64,000 bases of DNA from Planktophila grossartii (GTDB lineage: Bacteria; Actinomycetota; Actinomycetes; Nanopelagicales; Nanopelagicaceae): positions 930,001 to 994,000 of the forward strand of contig OZ248345.1 of NCBI GenBank assembly GCA_965234365.1. The letters are read 5' to 3'. Every line of letters begins with the position of its first letter. Within the stretch, counting starts at the first letter, position 1. The translations under genes and the position numbers were made by a program. The notes under the pieces were generated by a model. The model worked only from the letters and a program-made list of their open reading frames with translations, made no database searches and had not been told where the DNA came from. Below are positions 1-8,948 of this stretch, piece by piece.

Positions 1-2264
1 GTACGCGCCTTAGATCCTTCAGATGGCCCAACGATTCCGCGAGATTCCATCAAATCCATCAGACGTCCAGCCTTTGCAAAACCAACACGGAGTTTGCGTT
101 GGAGCATTGAGGTAGAGCCAAATTGAGTGCTGACGACAAGTTCGACTGCTTGAATCAAAATTTCTAGATCGTCGCCGATCTCCTTATCAATATTCTTATT
201 TGCTTGTGCTACCTGCGTGACATCGTCGCGATAACGCGGTGAGAGTTGTTTCTTCACATGGCCAACAACTGCTTCGATTTCGCGCTCTGATACATAAGCA
301 CCTTGAATTCGAATCGCGCGGCTAGCTCCCATTGGAATGAAGAGACCATCGCCTTGTCCAATCAACTTCTCTGCTCCTGGGCTATCGAGAATAACTCGTG
401 AATCGGCCAATGAAGACGTTGCAAATGAGAGACGTGATGGAACGTTTGCTTTGATCAAACCTGTCACAACATCAACAGATGGGCGCTGTGTTGCGAGTAC
501 CAAGTGGATACCTGCAGAACGTGCTAGCTGCGTAATACGCACAACTGATTCTTCAACCTCGCGTGCTGCAACCATCATGAGATCTGCGAGCTCGTCGATA
601 ATGACAAGAAGATATGGATATGGCTCAACAATTCGATCGGATCCTGGAGGCGCAACAACTTTGCCAGCACGTACTGCTTTATTGAAATCATCGATATGTC
701 TAAATCCGAATGTTGCTAAATCTTCGTAACGAAGATCCATTTCACGGACAACCCAGGTAAGTGCATCTGCAGCTTTCTTTGGGTTGGTAATAATCGGTGT
801 AATCAGATGCGGAATACCTTCATAGGCAGTGAGTTCTACGCGCTTAGGATCAATCAGAATTAACCGAACATCATCTGGTGTTGCGCGCATCAAGATAGAT
901 GTAATCATCGCGTTAATCATTGAAGATTTACCAGCGCCGGTTGCACCGGCAACTAAAAGGTGAGGCATCTTTGCAAGGTTTGCGCATACGAAGTTGCCTT
1001 CAACATCTTTTCCGAGCGCGACGAGCATGGGATGGTGATCCTGGCCTGCAACGCTTGAGCGCATGACATCGCCGAGCGCGACGATTTCACGGTCAGCGTT
1101 AGGAATCTCAATTCCAACAGCGGACTTACCTGGAATCGGAGAAAGGATCCGGACTTCGCTGCTCGCTACTGCATAGGAAATATTCTTTGATAGAGCAGTA
1201 ATGCGCTCGACCTTCACTGCATTTCCGAGTTCAACTTCATAGCGCGTGACAGTTGGTCCGCGCATAAAGCCAGTAACTTGAGCATCGATATCAAATTGCT
1301 TAAAGACTTCGGTGAGTGAGGCAACGACGGTCTCATTCGCCTTGCTCTTAGCCTTTGCAGCAGGACCGAGCTTGAGAAGATCTTGAGAAGGAAGCTCATA
1401 CTTCACATCACTTGTGAGTAGCAACTGCTCTGGGCGCTTATCGCTCTTTGGTGCCTCTTTGAGTTGCGCCTCGAGAGGGATACGAGGAACTTCAACTGTA
1501 AATTCTTGATCAAACTCTTCTTCATCAATCTCATCAGGCTCTTCATTCCATGCCACTACTGGTGACTCGAATGGAGGGGTATCTGTTATTTCAAAGTCGT
1601 CTTCGCGACGAGATGGTTTCTTAGACCAGAGCCAGATTGCGATTACTTTGAGGCGGATGCCAACTTTGGAGAGCGGCGTTGCTGTAATGATGAGTACGCC
1701 AAAGAAGAAGGTTGCAAAGAGAACTGGGTAGGCAAGAAGTGATGTCATCAGAGCCACGAGCGGTTTAGCTATCCAATAGCCGAGGAGTCCGCCGCCATCG
1801 CGAATTGCTGTTGCTCCAGTTGGATTTACGGCGCCTAGCGAACCATTGAGAAGATGGGCCAGACCTGTTGCACTTATGAGAAGCGTAAGTGTTCCGACTG
1901 TAATGCGACCTGTTGTGTGTTTATCATCTGGTTTTCTAAAGAGTCGCACTGCAAAGTAGAGAAGTACAAGTGGCGCCAAGATCCCGATTCGTCCAAAGGC
2001 GCCATAGAAGAGTGAGTAGAGATTGCGACCCACATAGTTATCTGCCTTAAACCATGTTCCAGCAAAGGCTGAGAGTGAGAGCAGGAGAACGAGGAGCGCC
2101 GCCCCATCGCGATGATGTTCAGGATCGAGATCACGAGCACCGCGCGCTACAAAGCGAATCGAGGAGCCGAGAGATTTAGCGAGAAGGCGCCAGAGTGAGG
2201 ACAGCGCAGAACCCAGAATCTTCAAGAAAGATTTGTTAGTTGTGCGTTTCTTCTTCTTAGCCAC
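1..2264 (-). CDS. ftsK: DNA translocase FtsK/SpoIIIE (C-terminal end cut by window edge)
   Basis: ATP-driven, membrane-anchored double-stranded DNA pump that moves chromosome ends through the division septum and acts with XerC/XerD at dif. About 754 residues are visible. A basic N-terminus is followed by about four membrane segments (roughly residues 50-165), an acidic linker, a RecA-like motor with Walker A GATGAGKSS near residue 438 and the DELADLM Walker B region. The gamma winged-helix domain (QFGSTSMLQRKLRVGFAKAG) lies close to the window edge, so only a handful of residues should be missing. The start is taken as GTG at 2264, because the frame has no other start before its upstream stop; AAGG lies unusually close to it. 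It follows rnj by 50 nt, as in other actinobacteria. Confidence 0.95.
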   Translation of the reverse strand, partial: MAKKKKRTTNKSFLKILGSALSSLWRLLAKSLGSSIRFVARGARDLDPEHHRDGAALLVLLLSLSAFAGTWFKADNYVGRNLYSLFYGAFGRIGILAPLVLLYFAVRLFRKPDDKHTTGRITVGTLTLLISATGLAHLLNGSLGAVNPTGATAIRDGGGLLGYWIAKPLVALMTSLLAYPVLFATFFFGVLIITATPLSKVGIRLKVIAIWLWSKKPSRREDDFEITDTPPFESPVVAWNEEPDEIDEEEFDQEFTVEVPRIPLEAQLKEAPKSDKRPEQLLLTSDVKYELPSQDLLKLGPAAKAKSKANETVVASLTEVFKQFDIDAQVTGFMRGPTVTRYEVELGNAVKVERITALSKNISYAVASSEVRILSPIPGKSAVGIEIPNADREIVALGDVMRSSVAGQDHHPMLVALGKDVEGNFVCANLAKMPHLLVAGATGAGKSSMINAMITSILMRATPDDVRLILIDPKRVELTAYEGIPHLITPIITNPKKAADALTWVVREMDLRYEDLATFGFRHIDDFNKAVRAGKVVAPPGSDRIVEPYPYLLVIIDELADLMMVAAREVEESVVRITQLARSAGIHLVLATQRPSVDVVTGLIKANVPSRLSFATSSLADSRVILDSPGAEKLIGQGDGLFIPMGASRAIRIQGAYVSEREIEAVVGHVKKQLSPRYRDDVTQVAQANKNIDKEIGDDLEILIQAVELVVSTQFGSTSMLQRKLRVGFAKAGRLMDLMESRGIVGPSEGSKAR

Positions 2265-2314
2265 ACCTTCAATCTTAGGTGGAGGGTATTTTTCAAGCCC
2301 GTAGGCGCGCCGAC

Positions 2315-4000
2315 TTAGACCTCAACGACAACAGGAACGATCATCGGGCGACGACGGTGTTTCTGACCGACCCATCCCCCGATAGTTCTGCGCACAACTT
2401 GTGAAAGTTGATGTGTTCCATTGACACCCTCGGCAACAGCGGCAGTGAGAGCTTTCTCAATTTGTCCACGAACTTCATCAAAGAGCGCTTCATCTTCATT
2501 AAATCCGCGGGCATGAATATCCGGGCCTGCAACAATTTTTCCTGTTTGAGATTCGATGACAACAATGACAGAGATGAATCCTTCTTCTCCAAGGATGCGA
2601 CGATCTTTCAGTGAGGACTCGGTGATATCACCGATGCTCTGACCATCGACGTAAACAAATCCACATGGAACCGAACCAACGACTTCAGCTTCGTGGTTGA
2701 CGAGGTCGACAACGATTCCGTTCTCGATAATAAAGGCGTTCTCGCGTGGAACTCCTGCCTGGATTGCTATCTCGGCATTTGCTTTGAGATGGCGCCATTC
2801 GCCGTGAACTGGCAAGACATATTTAGGCTTGACGATGTTGTAGCAATAAAGGAGTTCGCCTGCTGCTGCGTGGCCAGATACATGCACCAGTGCATTTGCC
2901 TTATGTACGACCTTTGCACCAAATCGAGTGAGCTCATTGATGACTCGAAAGACTGAATTCTCGTTACCTGGAATAAGCGAGGAAGCCAAGATCACGGTGT
3001 CGCCATCGCCCACGCGAATCTGGTGATCTCCATTAGCCATACGTGACAAAGCTGCCATCGGTTCGCCTTGCGAACCTGTGCAGATAAGAACTACGCGGTC
3101 ATCGTAATTATCGAGTTCACGCGCATCGAAGAGGATTCCACTGGGTACATTGAGGTAGCCCATATCTTCGGCGATCTTCATATTGCGAATCATTGAACGA
3201 CCAATAAAGGCAACGCGACGGTTGTGAAGAGCTGCCGTATCAATTACTTGTTGCACGCGGTGAACGTGCGAAGAAAAAGAGGCAACGATGACGCGTCGTT
3301 TAGTAGATGCAATAACTCGATTGAGAGCCGGCATGATCTCGCGCTCTGACGGTGTAAAACCTGGAACATCGGCATTGGTTGAATCAACGAGGAAAAGGTC
3401 GACGCCTTCCTCACCTAAGCGAGCAAAGGTGCGCAAGTCGGTGATGCGACCATCGAGCGGCAACTGATCCATCTTGAAATCGCCTGTATGAAGAACTGTT
3501 CCCGCTTTGGTATGAATTGCAACGGCAAGTGCATCAGGGATTGAGTGGTTGACGGCAACAAATTCAAGTTCGAATGGGCCGACATCTTCGCGGTTTCCTT
3601 CTGTGACTTCGCGAGTCAGTGGTGAGATGCGATGTTCTCTACATTTTGCAGAAATGAGAGCGATGGTTAGCGGCGAACCATAGACAGGGATATCTCCGCG
3701 TTCACGTAAGAGATATGGGACTGCGCCGATATGGTCTTCATGTCCATGGGTAAGGAATAGCCCGACCACATCGTTTAGGCGATCGCGGATATAACTAAAG
3801 TCAGGCAGGATGAGATCGATTCCTGGTTGGTTATCTTCAGGAAAGAGAACTCCGCAGTCGACAATCAAAAGTTTTCCATTGGTCTCATAGACAGTCATAT
3901 TGCGACCGATCTCAGAGATTCCGCCGAGCGCAACTATGCGCAGTCCACCATCAACGAGCTTGCTAGGTGTTCCGAGATTTGGGTGGGGATGTTGTGTCAT
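2315..4000 (-). CDS. rnj: Ribonuclease J
   Basis: Metallo-beta-lactamase/beta-CASP ribonuclease with 5'-3' exo- and endonuclease activity in mRNA decay and rRNA maturation. The 561 residues are normal for RNase J. The zinc motif HGHEDH is at residues 85-90. Further metal-binding and beta-CASP motifs follow (HTGDFKMD, STNADVPGFTPSE, GSQGEP, HVSGHAAAGEL, PVHGEWRHL). It starts 3 nt after dapA ends and is probably cotranscribed with dapA and ftsK. With the RNase E/G homologue at the other end of the window, the genome carries both enzyme types, which is common in Actinobacteria. Confidence 0.96.
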   Translation of the reverse strand: MTQHPHPNLGTPSKLVDGGLRIVALGGISEIGRNMTVYETNGKLLIVDCGVLFPEDNQPGIDLILPDFSYIRDRLNDVVGLFLTHGHEDHIGAVPYLLRERGDIPVYGSPLTIALISAKCREHRISPLTREVTEGNREDVGPFELEFVAVNHSIPDALAVAIHTKAGTVLHTGDFKMDQLPLDGRITDLRTFARLGEEGVDLFLVDSTNADVPGFTPSEREIMPALNRVIASTKRRVIVASFSSHVHRVQQVIDTAALHNRRVAFIGRSMIRNMKIAEDMGYLNVPSGILFDARELDNYDDRVVLICTGSQGEPMAALSRMANGDHQIRVGDGDTVILASSLIPGNENSVFRVINELTRFGAKVVHKANALVHVSGHAAAGELLYCYNIVKPKYVLPVHGEWRHLKANAEIAIQAGVPRENAFIIENGIVVDLVNHEAEVVGSVPCGFVYVDGQSIGDITESSLKDRRILGEEGFISVIVVIESQTGKIVAGPDIHARGFNEDEALFDEVRGQIEKALTAAVAEGVNGTHQLSQVVRRTIGGWVGQKHRRRPMIVPVVVEV

Positions 4001-4003
4001 AGA

Positions 4004-4900
4004 TTAATTCTTCAGCGTGACGCCACCAGCAGTGAGATCTTTACGTAGCTGTTCGATCTGTGCTTCGGTTGCATCAACGAGTGGCAGACGAGTTGTTCCT
4101 CCGGGAAGACCCATGAGTGACATCGCTGCCTTGGTCAAAATTGCACCTTGTGTGCGGAATGTGCCGGTAAACACTGGCAAGAGTTGCTGATGAATCTCGA
4201 GCGCCTTAGCAGAATTGCCAGCGAACCACGCATCAAGCATCGCTTTCAGTTGAAGTCCAACCGTGTGACCGCAGACAGAGACAAACCCAACTGCTCCAAC
4301 TGAGAGGAATGGCAAGTTAAGGATGTCATCGCCTGAGTAGACAGGAATTCCACAACGCTTAATAACCCATGAAGTTGCCGCGATATTTCCCTTGGCATCC
4401 TTGAGAGCGACGATGTTGTCGACAGAGTCGAAGAGTTTGACGATAGTGTCAGATTCAATTTCAACGCCGGTGCGACCAGGGATGTCGTACATCATGATGG
4501 GTAAATCTGTGGCAGCAGCAACTGCGCGGAAGTGAGCTTCGATACCTGCTTGTGGTGGCTTGTTGTAATAAGGAGTTACAACGAGCAATCCATCTGCACC
4601 AGCTTCTTGTGAACGCTTAGCTTGTTCGACCGTATAAGCAGTTTCGTTATCGCCAGCGCCCGAGAGAACTTGAATCTTTGATCCGACGACCTTCTTTACA
4701 ACCTTGATGATCTCGAGCTTTTCAGAAGATTTTGTTGTGGGCGCTTCACCAGTTGTGCCGTTGACGGCGATGCCATCGTGGCCGGTGTCGACGAGATGTT
4801 GCGCAAGCTTTTCTACGCCAGCCCAGTCGATAGACCCATCCTTATCAAATGGGGTCACCATTGCGGTGAGGAGTCGACCGAAAGGCGCTTGCGTACTCAT
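4004..4900 (-). CDS. dapA: 4-hydroxy-tetrahydrodipicolinate synthase
   Basis: Condenses pyruvate with aspartate semialdehyde, the first committed step to diaminopimelate and lysine. It is a 298-residue TIM barrel of the normal length. Visible are GTTGE (48-52), the active-site tyrosine in MMYDIPGRTG (Tyr138) and the Schiff-base lysine in ALKDAKG (Lys167). The start is ATG at 4900; no Shine-Dalgarno sequence is visible, but TAAGAT lies 6 nt upstream, as in a leaderless promoter. It is followed 3 nt later by rnj. dapB lies in the same window at 6930-7670. Confidence 0.97.
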   Translation of the reverse strand: MSTQAPFGRLLTAMVTPFDKDGSIDWAGVEKLAQHLVDTGHDGIAVNGTTGEAPTTKSSEKLEIIKVVKKVVGSKIQVLSGAGDNETAYTVEQAKRSQEAGADGLLVVTPYYNKPPQAGIEAHFRAVAAATDLPIMMYDIPGRTGVEIESDTIVKLFDSVDNIVALKDAKGNIAATSWVIKRCGIPVYSGDDILNLPFLSVGAVGFVSVCGHTVGLQLKAMLDAWFAGNSAKALEIHQQLLPVFTGTFRTQGAILTKAAMSLMGLPGGTTRLPLVDATEAQIEQLRKDLTAGGVTLKN

Positions 4901-4906
4901 TTGGGA

Positions 4907-4912
4907 ATCTTA
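4907..4912 (-). promoter_or_regulatory. Candidate -10 element for leaderless dapA mRNA
   Basis: TAAGAT on the minus strand ends 6 nt before the dapA ATG, and no ribosome-binding site lies between. A TAnnnT hexamer at this distance fits transcription starting at or next to the start codon. No convincing -35 is visible. It sits at the end of thyX, so dapA may be expressed both from here and by readthrough. Confidence 0.45.
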
Positions 4913-4916
4913 TCGC

Positions 4917-5636
4917 TTAAGGCGCGATACGACCAGATTTTTCAAATGCCCCGTATGTAAGAGGCATTAATTTCGCGAATTCGGCTTCCATCTTTTCGGC
5001 AACCATCTCAATTTCGCGTTGTGGGTAGCTTGGGAAGTGTGAACCTTCACGAGCCGTACGAAGTGAAAGGAAGTTCATGAGTGCGCGTGCATTCATGGTG
5101 ACGTACATTGATGAATAGGTAGCAACCGGCAGCACTACGCGCGCAACTTCGCGAGCAACTCCAGCATCGAGCATCTTCTGATAGGAATCGTAGGCAATGA
5201 GATATGCATCTTTCATCGCCTTGACGCTGATATCAAATTGTTCTGCAGTTCCATCTTCAAATGTATATGCGCCTGTCTTGCCAACTTGAACCAATTTACG
5301 TTCCTTGGATGGAATGTAAAAAACTGGCTTAAGTTCGCGATAGCGGCCGGACTCTTCGTTGTAGGAAGCGATGCGGTGGCGCATAAATTCGCGGAAGACA
5401 AAGATGGGAGCTGAGATAAAGAATGTCATCGAGGTATGTTCGAATGGTGAACCATGGCGTTCGCGAGCGAGGTAATTAATCAACCCTGCTGAACGCGCTG
5501 GATCTTCGCCAATCTCATCCATTGATTGTTCGCCAGCAGTTGATACACGCGCTGCCCAAATGACATCGGCATCGCTGGCGCTTGCCTTGATGAGTTCAAC
5601 GGATACATCGTCTCTAAAAATTACGGTCTCAGACAT
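4917..5636 (-). CDS. thyX: FAD-dependent thymidylate synthase
   Basis: Flavin-dependent methylation of dUMP to dTMP using methylene-tetrahydrofolate and NAD(P)H, replacing ThyA. The 239 residues carry the ThyX signature RHR-x7-S at residues 86-96 (RHRIASYNEES). The start is ATG at 5636. TAAGGT lies 6 nt upstream and could serve as a -10 for a leaderless transcript, or its AAGG as a weak Shine-Dalgarno. It is divergent from azlC across 60 nt and upstream of dapA, a pairing conserved in Actinobacteria. Confidence 0.97.
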   Translation of the reverse strand: MSETVIFRDDVSVELIKASASDADVIWAARVSTAGEQSMDEIGEDPARSAGLINYLARERHGSPFEHTSMTFFISAPIFVFREFMRHRIASYNEESGRYRELKPVFYIPSKERKLVQVGKTGAYTFEDGTAEQFDISVKAMKDAYLIAYDSYQKMLDAGVAREVARVVLPVATYSSMYVTMNARALMNFLSLRTAREGSHFPSYPQREIEMVAEKMEAEFAKLMPLTYGAFEKSGRIAP

Positions 5637-5696
5637 GTCCGCACCTTATCTTTCAACCCCCCTCCACCCTTTGGATATCTAGGGCACAATTGCCGC

Positions 5697-6365
5697 GTGT
5701 CCAGAGTGAACCGCGCCACCGCAACGCAAAGTCTGAGCGTCTCCTTCACTGTTGGCCTCTACGGAACCGCTTTTGGAGCTGCATCTATAGCGGCAGGTTT
5801 TTCGATCCCGCAGACATGCCTCCTCTCACTCCTCACCTTCTCTGGTGCATCTCAATTCGCAGTCGTTGGAGTCATGGGCGCTGGTGGAAGTGCACTCTCT
5901 GGAATTGCTACTGCATCACTTCTTGGAATTCGTAATGGTCTCTATGGATTGCGTATGGCACCTATCTTGCAAGTGCGTGGTCTTAAGAGAATCGTTGCCG
6001 CACAAGTAACTATCGATGAATCAACAGGAGTATCAATCGGTCAAGAAGACCTTGGCATCGATGCGATGAAAGATGGCTTCTGGCTCACTGGTTTCGGTGT
6101 CTATCTCTTCTGGAATTTCTTCACCTTACTTGGCGCACTTGGTGCACAGGCGATGGGTAATCCATCCGCATGGGGCCTCGACGCAGCTGTGCCTGCTGCA
6201 TTTCTAGGACTTGTCTGGCCCAGACTTCTCGGAAAATTCGAACGCGTACTTGCTGCATCTGCCGTTGTTCTAGCCATTGCGCTCAGCCCCGTAATTTCTG
6301 CGGGCTTGCCGATTATTGCGACGGCGCTGCTTGCTGTTGCATTCGGATGGAAGGCACGCGCATGA
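5697..6365 (+). CDS. azlC: AzlC-family branched-chain amino acid permease subunit
   Basis: Large subunit of the AzlCD system, which in studied bacteria exports branched-chain amino acids or their analogues across the membrane. The 222 residues are strongly hydrophobic with about six or seven membrane segments and AzlC-like motifs FSGASQFA (48-55) and LGIRNGLYG (76-84). The start is GTG at 5697, without a Shine-Dalgarno; CACAAT ends 6 nt upstream, suggesting a leaderless message. It overlaps azlD by 4 nt (ATGA), so the two are translationally coupled. The pair is transcribed against the surrounding core operons. The substrate is not shown by the sequence. Confidence 0.88.
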   Translation: MSRVNRATATQSLSVSFTVGLYGTAFGAASIAAGFSIPQTCLLSLLTFSGASQFAVVGVMGAGGSALSGIATASLLGIRNGLYGLRMAPILQVRGLKRIVAAQVTIDESTGVSIGQEDLGIDAMKDGFWLTGFGVYLFWNFFTLLGALGAQAMGNPSAWGLDAAVPAAFLGLVWPRLLGKFERVLAASAVVLAIALSPVISAGLPIIATALLAVAFGWKARA

Positions 6366-6667
6366 ATGCACTGTGGATAGGAGTTCTTGGCACAAGTGCC
6401 ATTGCATTTGCCCTTAAATACACAGGGCATTCCATTCCAGAGAAGTACTTAACAAATCCGCGCATGCTGCGAATCAATACACTGATTCCGATTGCTCTCT
6501 TAAGCGCACTCGTCGGAGTTCAGACAATTACCGAAAAGGGTAAGTGGGTCATTGATCAGCGATTAGCGGGAGTTGCCGTAGCGCTCATTGCGCTCAGCTT
6601 GAAGGCTCCGTACTTTGTTGTCGTTATCTCCGCTGCCATTACATCGGCAGTGTTGTACAGACTTTAG
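6362..6667 (+). CDS. azlD: AzlD-family small subunit of branched-chain amino acid exporter
   Basis: A 101-residue membrane protein with three to four hydrophobic segments and the AzlD-like stretch YLTNPRMLRINTLIP after the first helix. AzlD is required with AzlC for transport. The start ATG at 6362 lies within the azlC stop (ATGA overlap); a longer frame opening upstream on this strand is only azlC coding sequence out of frame. It is convergent with the glutaredoxin-like gene, whose stop is 1 nt away, leaving no room for a terminator hairpin. Confidence 0.85.
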   Translation: MNALWIGVLGTSAIAFALKYTGHSIPEKYLTNPRMLRINTLIPIALLSALVGVQTITEKGKWVIDQRLAGVAVALIALSLKAPYFVVVISAAITSAVLYRL

Positions 6668-6668
6668 A

Positions 6669-6926
6669 TTAAATAATTCCCAGCGAAGTGAGCTTCGCTT
6701 TGAGATCGTTATCTGAAGGCTCTGTAAGGTGAGTTCCATCTGAGAATACGATGACAGGAATCGACTTCGCTCCCCCGTTGATCTCTTGCACCTTTGCAGC
6801 AGCTGTTTCATCTGCTTCAACATCGATGTGGTTTACCTGAACATCGAGTTCTTCCAAAAGACGCTTTGAGCGACGACAATCTCCACACCAATCAGCGCCA
6901 TACATTGTGATATCTGCGTGTGCCAT
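6669..6926 (-). CDS. Glutaredoxin-family protein, mycoredoxin-like
   Basis: An 85-residue thioredoxin-fold protein with the redox motif WCGDC (Cys14, Cys17), the cis-proline segment SIPVIVFSDG and the C-terminal SDNDLKAKL. Length and pattern match mycoredoxin-1 of actinobacteria, which reduces mycothiol mixed disulfides on proteins. The mycothiol link is inferred from family and phylum. It starts 3 nt after dapB ends, and the dapB C-terminal codons (GGAGGGC) supply the ribosome-binding site, so it is probably cotranscribed with dapB. Confidence 0.85.
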   Translation of the reverse strand: MAHADITMYGADWCGDCRRSKRLLEELDVQVNHIDVEADETAAAKVQEINGGAKSIPVIVFSDGTHLTEPSDNDLKAKLTSLGII

Positions 6927-6929
6927 GAG

Positions 6930-7670
6930 TTAGCCCTCCATAAAGTTTTCAAGGCCGAATGTGAGCCCTGGATGAGTTACAACCTGACGAATGCCAAGAA
7001 GTACTCCTGGCATAAAACCTACTCGGTCAATTGAGTCGTGACGAATGGAAAGTGTTTCACCGATTCCGCCAAGTAAAACTTCTTGGTGTGCAACGAGTCC
7101 ACGAAGGCGTACTGAGTGAACTGGAATATCTCCCACAGTTGCGCCGCGTGCGCCATCGAGCGATGTTGAAGTTGCATCTGGCATGGCAGCGAGCCCTGCC
7201 TCTTTACGTGCCTTCGACATGAGTTCGGCTGTACGAGCCGCTGTTCCAGATGGAGCATCGACCTTGTTGGGGTGGTGGAGCTCAATAATTTCAGCAGATT
7301 CGAAGTATTTTGCTGCCTTTGTTGCAAACTCCATCATCAATACTGCGCCGATTGCGAAGTTAGGGGCAATCAAGACTCCAGATTTTGAAGAAGCAAGAAG
7401 GCTCTTGATCTTCGCAATACGAGCATCGTCGAAACCAGTAGTTCCGATTACCGCATTGATGTTATTGCTAATCAGAAATTCGAGGTTGGCCATTACTGAA
7501 TCTGGAGTAGTGAAATCTACGACTACCTGTGCTCCATTGGCTGTTAGAGCGTCAAGTGAGTCACCTAGATCGAGCGCTGCTACGAGTTCTAGATCTGGTG
7601 CATCAGTAACTGCCTTGACCACTTCTGAACCCATGCGGCCACCTGCACCAAGTACGCCTACTTTGATCAT
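6930..7670 (-). CDS. dapB: 4-hydroxy-tetrahydrodipicolinate reductase
   Basis: NAD(P)H-dependent second step of the diaminopimelate/lysine pathway. The 246 residues have the nucleotide loop GVLGAGGRMG (5-14), a conserved VIGTTGF segment (75-80) and the catalytic ELHHPNKVDAPSGTA region (about 130-144) with the His pair and Lys. It overlaps the M16 peptidase gene by 4 nt (ATGA), so translation is coupled. The normal length is retained. Confidence 0.97.
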   Translation of the reverse strand: MIKVGVLGAGGRMGSEVVKAVTDAPDLELVAALDLGDSLDALTANGAQVVVDFTTPDSVMANLEFLISNNINAVIGTTGFDDARIAKIKSLLASSKSGVLIAPNFAIGAVLMMEFATKAAKYFESAEIIELHHPNKVDAPSGTAARTAELMSKARKEAGLAAMPDATSTSLDGARGATVGDIPVHSVRLRGLVAHQEVLLGGIGETLSIRHDSIDRVGFMPGVLLGIRQVVTHPGLTFGLENFMEG

Positions 7671-8944
7671 TTCTGAAGCACCTTCTCAAATTTTGATTCG
7701 TTCTTAAATGGACCGACAAGAGCAAGGGTAGGTGTTTTTACTAGGAACTCGCTGGCAATTTCGCGGATGTCTTCAGCGCTTACGCGAGAAATCGCTTTGA
7801 GGATGTCATCAAAATCCATCACTTGGCCATAGACAATTTCATTCTTGCCAATTCGGCTCATGCGCGAGCCGGTATCTTCCTGGCTCAAGACAAGTGACCC
7901 GCGGACGGCGCCCTTAGCGCGCTCAATCTCCTCGTGAGTCATTCCATTGTCTGCAACATCTGACAAGACGCTACGGATGATTTCTACGACTTCAATCGCT
8001 TTCGTTGGATTGCATCCTGCATAGAAACCGAGAACTCCAGAGCCAGCGAATTGTTGAGCGTAGGCATAGACAGAGTATGCAAGGCCGCGCTTTTCGCGGA
8101 TCTCTTGGAAGAGGCGCGAAGACATTCCGCCACCGAGAGCTGCAGAGAGAACGCCCATAGAGAAACGTCGATCATCTGCGCGAGCAACGCCTTCCATGCC
8201 ATAGAACATATGAGCCTGTTCGCTCTTCTTGTACATCAACCCAACCGATTGCTGCTTGGTGTTCTTCACTGGAATATTGGGGCGAACAACAGGAGCGGCA
8301 AGAACATCGAGGAAGTTATCGCGGGAGAGCGCTTCTTCAACCATAGCTACAACGCGCTTATGTTTGATATTTCCGGCCACTGCTACAACGAGATCTTGAG
8401 GCAGGTATTTCTTCTTGTAGTAGTTAAAAACAGTATTGCGCGACATTCCGTTGATGGAGTCGATGGTGCCCAAGATGGGGCGGCCGATCGGGGTATTTCC
8501 GTAATAGGTGTCGCTAAAGAGATCATGTACTAAATCGCTGGGATCATCATCGCGCATCGCAATTTCTTCAAGAACTACCTTGCGCTCTGCATCGACATCG
8601 AGCGCTGTGATGATGGATGATGTAATGAGATCGCTGACAACATCGATAGCCATGGGCAGGTCGGTATCAATTACACGCGCGTAGAAGCAGGTGTACTCCT
8701 TCGATGTGAAGGCGTTCATCTCGCCACCGACAGATTCGATAGAAGACGAAATCTCGAGCGCTGTACGGCTCGTTGTTCCCTTGAAGAGAAGGTGCTCTAA
8801 AAAGTGAGAAGCACCAGCAGTTGCCGGTGCTTCATCACGTGAACCTACATTGACCCAGATTCCCACAGCAGCGCTGCGCACTGACGGAACTTCTTCCGTA
8901 ACAATGCGCAGGCCACTTGAGTGAACTGAGCGTTTGACTGACAT
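7667..8944 (-). CDS. M16-family zinc peptidase (processing-peptidase type, PepR-like)
   Basis: A 425-residue insulinase/mitochondrial-processing-peptidase-like metalloprotease. The inverted zinc motif HFLEH is at residues 47-51, with the distal glutamates in VVLEEIAMRDDDPSD (about 124-137). A second M16 domain with the R/Y region EKRGLAYSVYAY follows. In Actinobacteria this gene sits directly after pnp, as here (4 nt between them). The natural substrate of bacterial members is generally unknown. Translation is coupled to dapB downstream. Confidence 0.9.
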   Translation of the reverse strand: MSVKRSVHSSGLRIVTEEVPSVRSAAVGIWVNVGSRDEAPATAGASHFLEHLLFKGTTSRTALEISSSIESVGGEMNAFTSKEYTCFYARVIDTDLPMAIDVVSDLITSSIITALDVDAERKVVLEEIAMRDDDPSDLVHDLFSDTYYGNTPIGRPILGTIDSINGMSRNTVFNYYKKKYLPQDLVVAVAGNIKHKRVVAMVEEALSRDNFLDVLAAPVVRPNIPVKNTKQQSVGLMYKKSEQAHMFYGMEGVARADDRRFSMGVLSAALGGGMSSRLFQEIREKRGLAYSVYAYAQQFAGSGVLGFYAGCNPTKAIEVVEIIRSVLSDVADNGMTHEEIERAKGAVRGSLVLSQEDTGSRMSRIGKNEIVYGQVMDFDDILKAISRVSAEDIREIASEFLVKTPTLALVGPFKNESKFEKVLQK

Positions 8945-8948
8945 CTAC

